From Desulfobacteraceae bacterium (GTDB taxonomy: Bacteria; Desulfobacterota; Desulfobacteria; Desulfobacterales; Desulfobacteraceae): a stretch of DNA of 6,580 nt. The stretch spans positions 1 to 6,580 of the forward strand of contig JAFLJU010000278.1 of assembly GCA_022712835.1 (NCBI GenBank), written 5' to 3'. Positions 1 through 5,174 of this stretch are shown in pieces. Position 1 is the stretch's first letter. Each line of letters starts with the position of its first letter. The notes beneath the pieces are model-generated. The model saw only the letters and a program-made list of their open reading frames with translations. It was not told the origin of the DNA and ran no database searches. The position numbers and the translations under genes were made by a program.

Positions 1-599
1 TCAATCAGGTCTAAAATTTTTCTGGAGCAGTATTCTCCCACATCGGCAAGGCCATCGATGGGTAAAAACTGCTGCGCGTTATTTGAATACAGACAAGTTG
101 CAGAAGCCGGAAAATCGTCATCTGCTTCATAAAAGATATAGCAGAGCGCAATTTTCGGCAGCGGATAAACAACAAAAGAAAAATCCCCCCCGGCACCATC
201 AGGAGATGCTTCCCCCTTAAGTGTTTCAGTAACGATTTGGACCGATGCTTTGATTTTGTCTACATGAGGGACTAAAAGTTGTTCCGTATGGGTTGTAAAA
301 GCGCCCGCATAAGGCATACTGTCTGAAAATTCTTTGAAGGCTTTGAACGGAGAAAGAACGCAAATGTCAGGACAGGCATTCAAAGCATAAAGCGATATTA
401 AAATACCAAACACAGAAGAGTGTTCTTTATCACCAAGACGAATCCCATTGGGTCCAATCAGACATTTTTCTCCAAATGCATCAAAAGCAAAACGGCCGTC
501 CTCCTGTTCTCCTGGAAGATTATTTGCCAGGTCTTTGGGCAGATTACCATATAGTCGATTAAGGTTATCTTGAACAATTTTTGCATAATTATCTGTCAT
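1..599 (-). CDS. DUF3786-like protein, 3'-truncated by window edge
   Basis: An uninterrupted reading frame of 199 codons starts at ATG 599-597 and leaves the window at position 1 without a stop, so the C-terminus is missing. The start is supported by AGGGG (606-610) six bases upstream. The protein begins MTDNYAKIVQ and has no signal peptide or membrane segment, so it is probably cytoplasmic. Recalled DUF3786 family features are visible: a short helical start (1-25), a G-I-L-I-S-L-Y-A-L-N-A segment near 65-75, an S-P-F-K-A-F-K-E-F stretch near 83-91, then Y-P-L-P-K-I near 145-150 and an acidic E-A-D-D-D-F-P segment near 158-164. The usual domain is about 180-200 residues, so little is probably lost. 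The biochemical function of the family is not established; members occur mainly in anaerobes. Cysteines C46, C76, C80, C153, C169 and C191 are scattered, with no clear iron-sulfur cluster motif. It is transcribed away from the regulator and transporter, so no functional link is implied. The family assignment is from memory of its pattern, not from a search. Confidence 0.7.
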   Translation of the reverse strand, partial: MTDNYAKIVQDNLNRLYGNLPKDLANNLPGEQEDGRFAFDAFGEKCLIGPNGIRLGDKEHSSVFGILISLYALNACPDICVLSPFKAFKEFSDSMPYAGAFTTHTEQLLVPHVDKIKASVQIVTETLKGEASPDGAGGDFSFVVYPLPKIALCYIFYEADDDFPASATCLYSNNAQQFLPIDGLADVGEYCSRKILDLI

Positions 600-660
600 T
601 TCTTACCCCTGTCATTGACGTCCTCAGTATTTGAACAATCTATAGCAGACCCATTAAATC

Positions 661-690
661 CGCAAGAAAAATACCTTTTTTTCTTCAGCG
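661..690. repeat. Inverted repeat able to form an AT-rich hairpin
   Basis: AAGAAAAA (664-671) and TTTTTCTT (678-685) are perfect inverted arms of 8 bp with a 6-base loop. CGC (661-663) can also pair with GCG (688-690) if two bases (CA, 686-687) bulge out. On the plus strand a run of six T follows (692-697), which resembles an intrinsic terminator. However, no plus-strand gene lies upstream within the window and the stem is almost all A-T. It could equally be a bendable AT-rich spacer between divergent promoters. Function unknown. Confidence 0.35.
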
Positions 691-704
691 CTTTTTTGCA
701 TCAT

Positions 705-714
705 AATCATGATT
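705..714. repeat. 10-bp perfect palindrome in divergent intergenic region
   Basis: AATCATGATT is a perfect palindrome lying about 56 bp upstream of the -35 hexamer of the regulator gene and between the two divergent genes. It could be an operator for a dimeric repressor, but in AT-rich DNA a palindrome of this length may occur by chance. Confidence 0.25.
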
Positions 715-734
715 TATACAATATATTTTAAGAT

Positions 735-746
735 GACCGGTAATAA
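735..746 (+). repeat. 12-bp element shared with the transporter leader (copy 1)
   Basis: GACCGGTAATAA occurs here, 24 bases upstream of the -35 hexamer of the regulator promoter, and again exactly at 2458-2469 in the leader of the transporter operon. Both copies have the same orientation and contain the palindromic core ACCGGT. Two identical 12-mers in two short intergenic regions are unlikely by chance, so it may bind a common factor. That role is inferred. Confidence 0.4.
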
Positions 747-770
747 AAATAGTGCTCGTCGACAGATGAT

Positions 771-799
771 TTGACATTGATTCCGGTTTCAAATACAGT
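771..799 (+). promoter_or_regulatory. Sigma-70-type promoter of the regulator gene
   Basis: TTGACA (771-776) is a perfect -35 hexamer. It is followed after a 17-base spacer by TACAGT (794-799), which matches four of six -10 positions including the key first T, the A at position 2 and the final T. Transcription would start near 806, giving a leader of about 28 bases before the TTG start codon. This implies steady housekeeping expression of the activator, the usual arrangement for a sigma-54 enhancer-binding protein. Confidence 0.6.
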
Positions 800-818
800 T
801 TTTGCATATTAATCTAAT

Positions 819-830
819 GAGGAGCTCCTC
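819..830 (+). promoter_or_regulatory. Ribosome binding site inside a perfect palindrome, sets a TTG start
   Basis: GAGGAG (819-824) is a strong Shine-Dalgarno sequence nine bases before TTG 834-836, and it decides the start. It is the left half of the perfect 12-bp palindrome GAGGAGCTCCTC. The right half is anti-Shine-Dalgarno in character, so in RNA it could pair with the left half (4-bp stem GAGG/CCTC, 4-base loop) or between two transcripts and dampen translation. Confidence 0.6.
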
Positions 831-833
831 CCT

Positions 834-2213
834 TTGAAAAACGAATCGATTAAACGAACAGAACTGATAAAGACCATGGAAAAGATTTTTGATCCCATTC
901 CCATCCCCATTATCCTGGTTGATAAAAACATGAAGGTTCAAATGTTGAACAAGGCTTTTGCCCAATTTCTGAATTATAATAAAAAAGATATGATCGGTAA
1001 AAGCGCCATTGAGCTGGATAAAAACACACGATGGCCTGCTGTTTTTAAAAGCAAACAGGCGGAAATCGCCTGGAAGCATACATTTGTCAACGGAAAAACG
1101 GCTGTTGTTCATCGGATTCCCGTCATGGATGAAGACAATCATGTAGCTTACGGATTTGGAATGGTCCTTTTCGAAACTGTTGAGAACATGAAAGAGATCA
1201 TTAAAAATAACAGACTGCTCGAATCAAAGCTCAAACATTATGAAAAGGTCCTCTCCCAGATCAATACAACCACGTATACCTGGGATCATATCTCAGGACA
1301 GAGCGCGGCAATTTTGCAGACCATCAAAATGGCAAAAAAAGCGTCGCAAACGATTTCGACCGTTCTTTTAACCGGAGAGAGCGGTACCGGAAAAGAACTT
1401 TTTGCCCATGCTATCCATCATGGGAGCCGGAGAAAATCTAAACCATTTATAAAAATTAACTGTGCTGCCATTCCTACGGAGTTAATTGAATCCGAACTAT
1501 TTGGCTATGAGAGCGGTGCATTCACAGGAGCCAGAAAAGGCGGTAAAAAAGGAAAATTTGAATTGGCAGATACCGGCAGCATCTTTCTGGACGAAATTGG
1601 CGATCTGCCACTGAATATGCAGGCAAAACTCTTGCGTGTGCTCCAGGAAAAGGAATTTGAAAGAATCAGCGGGAATAAAACCATCAAAGTAGATGTCCGG
1701 GTGATTGCGGCAACCAACAGAAATCTGAAGGAAATGTGTCAGGCAGGGCATTTTCGGTCTGATCTGTATTTCAGGCTAAACGTGATGTCCATACAGATTC
1801 CTTCTTTAATAGAGCGGATGGATGATCTTGAGTTCTTGACAGAAGTATTGCTCGACAAGCTCTCCTTTAAGCTGGACAAGAAAAAAATTCCCATCTCGGA
1901 TAGTGCAATGGCGGCCTTGGAAAGGTATCACTGGCCGGGCAATATCAGGGAACTTGAGAATATGCTTGAGCGTGCCATGATTCTTGCGGATCATGGGGTC
2001 ATCACTCCAAATAACCTTGCGATTCCCCAGGCGATGTCCGATTCATCCTATGGACCGTCAAGCCAGTCTTTAAAAGCCATCGTTGAAACAGCAGAAAAAA
2101 ATGCCATCATCCTTTGTCTAAAGAAGGTAAACGGAAATCGTTCCAAGGCGTCAAGGCTCTTAGGAATCAGCAGATCTGGATTGTATGACCGGCTTAAAAA
2201 ACTCAATATGTAA
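834..2213 (+). CDS. Sigma-54-dependent activator, PAS-AAA+-Fis HTH
   Basis: This 459-residue protein activates RNA polymerase carrying sigma-54 by ATP hydrolysis. A PAS domain fills about residues 16-115 (I-I-L-V-D-K-N-M-K-V start, N-Y-N-K-K-D-M-I-G-K segment). A helical, coiled-coil-like linker follows at about 116-142. The AAA+ domain spans about 152-395: Walker A GESGTGKE 181-188, sigma-54-contacting GAFTGA 228-233, Walker B IFLDE 250-254, sensor I AATNR 292-296, the arginine-finger region FRSDLYFRLN 307-316, and sensor II WPGNIRELE 367-375. A Fis-type helix-turn-helix ends the protein (N-R-S-K-A-S-R-L-L-G-I-S-R-S-G-L-Y-D-R-L, 435-454). All catalytic motifs look intact. There is no receiver domain and no membrane segment, so it is likely a one-component cytoplasmic sensor; the PAS ligand or cofactor is unknown. 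The start is TTG with GAGGAG nine bases upstream. An in-frame ATG at 876 has no good ribosome site and would cut into the PAS edge. The target is inferred to be the adjacent transporter operon, whose upstream region has a sigma-54 promoter and candidate activator sites. Confidence 0.95.
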   Translation: MKNESIKRTELIKTMEKIFDPIPIPIILVDKNMKVQMLNKAFAQFLNYNKKDMIGKSAIELDKNTRWPAVFKSKQAEIAWKHTFVNGKTAVVHRIPVMDEDNHVAYGFGMVLFETVENMKEIIKNNRLLESKLKHYEKVLSQINTTTYTWDHISGQSAAILQTIKMAKKASQTISTVLLTGESGTGKELFAHAIHHGSRRKSKPFIKINCAAIPTELIESELFGYESGAFTGARKGGKKGKFELADTGSIFLDEIGDLPLNMQAKLLRVLQEKEFERISGNKTIKVDVRVIAATNRNLKEMCQAGHFRSDLYFRLNVMSIQIPSLIERMDDLEFLTEVLLDKLSFKLDKKKIPISDSAMAALERYHWPGNIRELENMLERAMILADHGVITPNNLAIPQAMSDSSYGPSSQSLKAIVETAEKNAIILCLKKVNGNRSKASRLLGISRSGLYDRLKKLNM

Positions 2214-2218
2214 ACGTA

Positions 2219-2236
2219 TGTCCAGAATACCGACAC
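2219..2236. promoter_or_regulatory. Candidate upstream activator site A (imperfect)
   Basis: TGTCC (2219-2223) and CGACAC (2231-2236) form an imperfect inverted repeat with a 7-base spacer, starting five bases after the regulator stop codon. It resembles sites B and C but is one base shorter and has one arm mismatch. It lies about 200 bp upstream of the predicted operon start, within enhancer range. It abuts site B with about 20 bp (two helical turns) between their GACAC cores, consistent with tandem dimers on one DNA face. Confidence 0.35.
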
Positions 2237-2237
2237 C

Positions 2238-2258
2238 TGTTTGGGTTTTAGGACACTT
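2238..2258. promoter_or_regulatory. Candidate upstream activator site B
   Basis: TGT-TT-GG-G-TT-TTA-GGACACTT matches site C (2310-2330) at 15 of 21 aligned positions, including an identical GGACACTT right end. The left arm is degenerate (TGTTT instead of TGTCC). The spacing between arms, 8 bases, is the same as in site C. The two sites start 72 bp apart, close to seven helical turns, so a protein bound to both would face the same side of the DNA. Confidence 0.45.
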
Positions 2259-2309
2259 TACTCAAGTCATTAGATGGCGTTTTCATTTGAACATCCCCGC
2301 TTAAAAATA

Positions 2310-2330
2310 TGTCCGGATTAATGGACACTT
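2310..2330. promoter_or_regulatory. Candidate upstream activator site C (best inverted repeat)
   Basis: TGTCC (2310-2314) and GGACA (2323-2327) are perfect inverted arms separated by 8 bases, followed by CTT shared with site B. Its centre is about 110 bp upstream of the predicted sigma-54 transcription start, the typical position for an enhancer-binding protein. The likely binder is the Fis-type regulator encoded just upstream. This is inferred from position and symmetry, since the true motif for this protein is unknown. Confidence 0.5.
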
Positions 2331-2360
2331 CGAAAGTAGAAAATAAATTAAAATATCTCA

Positions 2361-2373
2361 AAAAGACTTGATT
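2361..2373 (-). promoter_or_regulatory. Probable IHF binding site
   Basis: Read on the minus strand, the IHF consensus WATCAA-N4-TTR is matched at eight of nine fixed positions: AATCAA, four bases, then TTT where TTR is expected. On the plus strand this is AAA-AGAC-TTGATT. The flank at 2341-2356 is an A/T-rich run, as IHF sites prefer. It sits about 56-68 bp upstream of the predicted start, between activator site C and the -24 element, where IHF bends DNA in many sigma-54 systems. Confidence 0.45.
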
Positions 2374-2401
2374 TTAGCGCGGTTCCATGTTTTTGGGAGG
2401 A

Positions 2402-2418
2402 TTGGTATGAAGTTTGCT
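2402..2418 (+). promoter_or_regulatory. Sigma-54 (-24/-12) promoter of the transporter operon
   Basis: TTGGTATGAAGTTTGCT matches the sigma-54 consensus YTGGCACG-N4-TTGCW: the invariant GG (2404-2405) and GC (2416-2417) are separated by exactly ten bases, and the TTGCT block is complete. Only two bases of the -24 block (CAC to TAT) deviate. Transcription should start near 2429, leaving a leader of about 60 bases. The presence of a GAFTGA-containing activator gene immediately upstream strongly supports the call. Confidence 0.8.
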
Positions 2419-2457
2419 ATATTAAAATCCATCAGGAATTCATCATCGCTAACTGCG

Positions 2458-2469
2458 ACCGGTAATAAC
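2458..2469 (+). repeat. 12-bp element shared with the regulator upstream region (copy 2)
   Basis: This is an exact second copy of GACCGGTAATAA (first at 735-746), lying 20 bases before the start codon of the binding-protein gene. Here it falls inside the predicted transcribed leader, about 30 bases after the sigma-54 start. A bound protein would therefore act as a roadblock repressor, or the element could act in RNA. Role unknown. Confidence 0.4.
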
Positions 2470-2489
2470 CCTTACAAAAGGAGCATAAA

Positions 2490-3692
2490 ATGGAAAAAAG
2501 ACACATCTTAAAAGTGGCCTGTCTGATTATGGCCACCCTTATCCTTTCTTCCCCTCTGCGAGCAGCGCAACCCATAAAAATTGCCCAGCTCGCCTGCCTG
2601 ACCGGACCTTACGAAGCCTATGCCAAGCAGGCAGTGGAAGGATTCAAACTGGGTCTTGAATATGCCACCCAGGGAACCTTTGAAGTTCTTGGACGACCCA
2701 TTGAAGTGATTGTTAAAGATACTCACATGAAACCGGATATGGGTAAACAGCTTTTGACCGCTGCTTTTCAGGATGACAAAGTCGACCTGGCAGTCGGTCC
2801 GGTATCTTCTGCCGTGGCCATGGCCTGTCTTCCTGTTGCCAAAGAATTTAAGAAAATCCTCATTGTTGAGCCGGCTGTGGCAGACTCCATCACTGGAAAA
2901 GCCTGGAACCGATATATCTTCAGGACCGGCAGAAACTCATCCCAGGATGCCATTGCAGGGGCAACAGCCATTGGTGGTCCCGGTGTAAACGTGGCCTATA
3001 TTGCTCAGGACTACACCTTTGGTCGCGATGGGGTTGCAACGGCTAAAGAAGCGTTAGCTGCCACCGGTGCCAAGGTGGTTCATGAAGAATATATGCCTTT
3101 GAACACAGTTGATTTTACAGCCCCAGCCCAACGGATCATCAAGGCCATGAGCAAGGTAAAAGGTAAAAAGTATCTGTCCATTTACTGGGCCGGTAAAAAT
3201 AATCCCACAGCCAAACTCAATGCAATGAAACTGGACAAACGGTACAACATCCAGATGGCTGTTAGCGGTAATATCATTGATGTTCTTAAAACCTATAAAA
3301 ATCTGGTTGGCGCAGAAGGCGGCAACTATTACTACTATGAAAGCCCGAAAAACGAAGTCAATGACTGGCTGGTAAAAGAGCATTTTAAACGCTTTAATAC
3401 ACCACCGGATTTTTTCACCTGTGGTGGCATGAGTGCTGCCATGGCAGTGGTGAAAGCATTAAAAGAGGCCAAAACAACAGAAACCGAAACCTTGATTTCA
3501 ACCATGGAAGGCATGCACTTTCAGACGCCTAAAGGTGAAATGGTCTTCAGGAAAGAAGACCACCAGGCACTTCAGGATATGTATGCCTTTAAAATCGTTA
3601 ATAGAAAAGGTATTGCATGGGGTATCCCGGAAGTCACAAAAGTGATTTCATACAAAGACATGGATATCCCCATTAGAAACACAAGCAATTAA
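2490..3692 (+). CDS. Periplasmic substrate-binding protein, Liv/HAAT type (Peripla_BP_6)
   Basis: This 400-residue protein captures the transported solute in the periplasm and hands it to the permeases. Residues 1-25 form a Sec signal peptide: basic start MEKRHILK, hydrophobic core to about residue 20, likely cleavage after L-R-A25. No lipobox is present, so it should be a free periplasmic protein. The mature part shows type I periplasmic-binding features: I-K-I-A-Q-L-A-C-L-T-G-P-Y opening (29-41), V-G-P-V-S-S-A-V-A (102-110), Q-D-Y-T-F-G-R-D-G (173-181), a Tyr-rich patch at 280-283, and T-P-K-G-E-M-V-F-R (346-354). Length is normal for the family. AGGAG (2479-2483) sits six bases before ATG 2490. 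It is the first gene of the operon, behind the sigma-54 promoter. It is LivK-like, but the ligand is not readable: relatives bind branched-chain amino acids, amides, urea or aromatic acids. Confidence 0.9.
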   Translation: MEKRHILKVACLIMATLILSSPLRAAQPIKIAQLACLTGPYEAYAKQAVEGFKLGLEYATQGTFEVLGRPIEVIVKDTHMKPDMGKQLLTAAFQDDKVDLAVGPVSSAVAMACLPVAKEFKKILIVEPAVADSITGKAWNRYIFRTGRNSSQDAIAGATAIGGPGVNVAYIAQDYTFGRDGVATAKEALAATGAKVVHEEYMPLNTVDFTAPAQRIIKAMSKVKGKKYLSIYWAGKNNPTAKLNAMKLDKRYNIQMAVSGNIIDVLKTYKNLVGAEGGNYYYYESPKNEVNDWLVKEHFKRFNTPPDFFTCGGMSAAMAVVKALKEAKTTETETLISTMEGMHFQTPKGEMVFRKEDHQALQDMYAFKIVNRKGIAWGIPEVTKVISYKDMDIPIRNTSN

Positions 3693-3703
3693 CAGGAGCG
3701 TAT

Positions 3704-4471
3704 ATGAATTTAGCACCTGCTATTGAAACAAAGGATTTATCCATCCAGTTTGGTGGCCACATTGCCGTGGACAAGCTGAATTTCACAGTGGATCCCTTTA
3801 GTTTAAAATCCATTATCGGCCCCAATGGGGCCGGTAAGACCACCTTGTTCAACCTGATCTCAGGCCAGTACACCCCTACATCCGGTCAGGTGTTTCTCAA
3901 TGGCAGGGATATTACAAAATTAGGGGTGGCCAAAAGGACCAACCTGGGCATTGGCAGGTCCTTCCAGTTGACCAACATCTTTCCTTGCCTCACGGTATTG
4001 GAGAATGTCCGCCTGGCCCTCCAGGCCAAAGAAGATGTGGGCATGGTTTTCTGGAAACACTTTAAAAAGTACCCGGAACTGGAAGAAATGGCCCATGGCT
4101 TTCTTAAGCAGGTGCTGCTGGATGACAAGGCCATGTCCGAGGCCAGTCTGCTCACCCATGGGGAACAGCGAAAACTTGAAATTGCAATCCTCCTGGCCCT
4201 GGACCCCGATGTCCTTTTGCTGGATGAACCCACCGCCGGAATGAGCCTGGAAGACGTACCCGCCATCCTTGAGATTATCCAGGAGATCAAGGCACTGAGA
4301 AACAGGACCATTCTTTTGGTGGAGCATAAGTTTGATATGATCATGGCAGTCTCAGATTCCATAACGGTTCTCCAGGAAGGCCGGATCATCTGTGATGATA
4401 CACCCGAGGCAGTGTCCAACAACGAAGACGTGCTCAAGGCATATCTCGGTGGAGGTGTTAAAAATGGATGA
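3704..4471 (+). CDS. livG: ABC transporter ATPase, LivG type
   Basis: This 255-residue cytoplasmic ATPase is one of two that power uptake through the LivH/LivM-type permease pair. Motifs are in order: Walker A GPNGAGKTT 39-47, Q-loop Q88 in R-S-F-Q-L-T, ABC signature L-T-H-G-E-Q at 150-155, Walker B V-L-L-L-D-E 170-175, and the switch histidine H208 in L-V-E-H-K-F-D. The F-P-C-L-T-V-L-E-N-V segment (93-102) after the Q-loop is typical of LivG. The signature starts L-T-H rather than the more common L-S-H, a conservative change. It starts 11 bases after the binding-protein stop, with AGGAG (3694-3698) five bases before ATG 3704. It overlaps the next gene by 8 bases, suggesting translational coupling. 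The symbol denotes family membership, not a proven leucine substrate. Confidence 0.93.
   Translation: MNLAPAIETKDLSIQFGGHIAVDKLNFTVDPFSLKSIIGPNGAGKTTLFNLISGQYTPTSGQVFLNGRDITKLGVAKRTNLGIGRSFQLTNIFPCLTVLENVRLALQAKEDVGMVFWKHFKKYPELEEMAHGFLKQVLLDDKAMSEASLLTHGEQRKLEIAILLALDPDVLLLDEPTAGMSLEDVPAILEIIQEIKALRNRTILLVEHKFDMIMAVSDSITVLQEGRIICDDTPEAVSNNEDVLKAYLGGGVKNG
4451..4455 (+). promoter_or_regulatory. Ribosome binding site that sets the LivF start
   Basis: GGAGG ends eight bases before ATG 4464-4466, inside the last codons of the livG gene. It favours this ATG over the in-frame ATG at 4392, which would add 24 residues with no LivF similarity and a 79-base overlap with livG. Confidence 0.75.
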
Positions 4472-5171
4472 TGTTCTGTTGTCCCTTGATAATGTTCACA
4501 CCCATATTGCGCAACATCATATTCTCCAGGGCGTCACGTTGAACGTGGCGCCGGGAGACGCCACCATTCTTCTGGGCAGAAACGGCGCTGGCAAATCCAC
4601 TACCTTAAAAACCATTATGGGCCTTTACCCTGCATCCACAGGGAGTATCCATTTTAACGGTCACAGGATTGAAGCAAAAAAGACCCATGAGATTGCCCGC
4701 ATGGGCATGGGCTTTGTGCCCGAGGACCGAGCCGTCCTGTTTAATTTAACCGTGGAGGAAAACTTTCGCCTCTCCATGATTGAGGAAAATGAAAAAACAG
4801 ACGCCAACCTCACAGAAGTTTTAGCGCTTTTTCCCGCATTGAAAAAGTTCTGGAAAACAAAGGCCGGCCTCTTATCCGGCGGGCAAAAACAGATGCTGGC
4901 CATTGCCCGGGTCTTTGTCTGTGACCATGCCCTTCTTCTCATTGACGAACCCTCCAAGGGGCTTGCCCCTATTGTTGTGGATCAGCTGGGAGAAGCCCTT
5001 TTAAGAATTAAAAATAAAACAAAGGTGATCCTGGTGGAGCAAAACTTTAACCTGGCCCTTCAGGTGGGATCAGACTGCTTTATCCTGGATGGCGGACAAG
5101 TGGTTTTTCACGGCATGATTAAGGAGCTGGCAAAGGATAAAACAATGATGAAAAAATATTTGGGGATTTGA
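4464..5171 (+). CDS. livF: ABC transporter ATPase, LivF type
   Basis: This is the second ATPase of the transporter, 235 residues from ATG 4464, close to the usual LivF length of about 235. Motifs: Walker A GRNGAGKST 38-46, V-P-E-D-R 85-89 in the Q-loop position, signature LSGGQ 137-141, Walker B A-L-L-L-I-D-E 156-162 followed by P-S-K-G-L-A-P, and L-V-E-Q-N 190-194. Two apparent changes, Glu87 in place of the Q-loop Gln and Gln193 in place of the switch His, are normal for LivF proteins and help tell it from LivG. The frame is open further upstream (ATG 4392), but those codons lie over the livG 3' end and give non-homologous sequence. It overlaps livG by 8 bases (ATGGATGA) and is followed after 3 bases by livH. 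It should form a heterodimer with LivG at the inner face of the membrane. Confidence 0.93.
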   Translation: MDDVLLSLDNVHTHIAQHHILQGVTLNVAPGDATILLGRNGAGKSTTLKTIMGLYPASTGSIHFNGHRIEAKKTHEIARMGMGFVPEDRAVLFNLTVEENFRLSMIEENEKTDANLTEVLALFPALKKFWKTKAGLLSGGQKQMLAIARVFVCDHALLLIDEPSKGLAPIVVDQLGEALLRIKNKTKVILVEQNFNLALQVGSDCFILDGGQVVFHGMIKELAKDKTMMKKYLGI

Positions 5172-5174
5172 AAA

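Noticed and set aside
11..199. Minus-strand open frame of 62 codons
   Set aside because: It lies in another frame inside the DUF3786-like gene, which has the better start, ribosome site and family pattern.
639..644. TATAGA on the minus strand as a -10 box for the DUF3786-like gene
   Set aside because: Distance to the start is plausible (about 40 bases) but no convincing -35 hexamer lies at 16-18 bases, so it was not listed as a promoter.
876..878. Alternative ATG start of the regulator
   Set aside because: No ribosome site precedes it, while TTG 834 has a strong one and keeps the full PAS N-terminal helix.
789..1142. Minus-strand open frame of 117 codons opposite the PAS domain
   Set aside because: It is antisense to the PAS-coding region and resembles no family; the plus-strand PAS reading is convincing.
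2214..2300. Possible intrinsic terminator after the regulator gene
   Set aside because: No GC-rich stem with a following T-run is visible; the repeats here fit activator sites better.
2407..2511. A 34-codon open frame (MKFAILKSIRNSSS...) with GGGAGG six bases upstream, ahead of the binding-protein gene
   Set aside because: Its start and ribosome site overlap the -24/-12 promoter and lie upstream of the predicted transcription start (about 2429), so it would not be in the operon mRNA. It also overlaps the binding-protein start in another frame and resembles no known leader peptide.
3886..4437. Minus-strand open frame of 183 codons opposite livG
   Set aside because: It is antisense to a fully conserved ATPase gene, has low-complexity serine-rich sequence and no ribosome site or family resemblance.
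4392..4463. Upstream in-frame extension of the LivF gene starting at ATG 4392
   Set aside because: The 24 extra residues have no LivF similarity and lie over the livG 3' end; GGAGG at 4451-4455 points to ATG 4464.
4724..5042. LivF apparently lacking the Q-loop Gln (Glu87) and switch His (Gln193), suggesting a degenerate ATPase
   Set aside because: Both substitutions are normal for LivF-type ATPases, so they are family traits, not damage.
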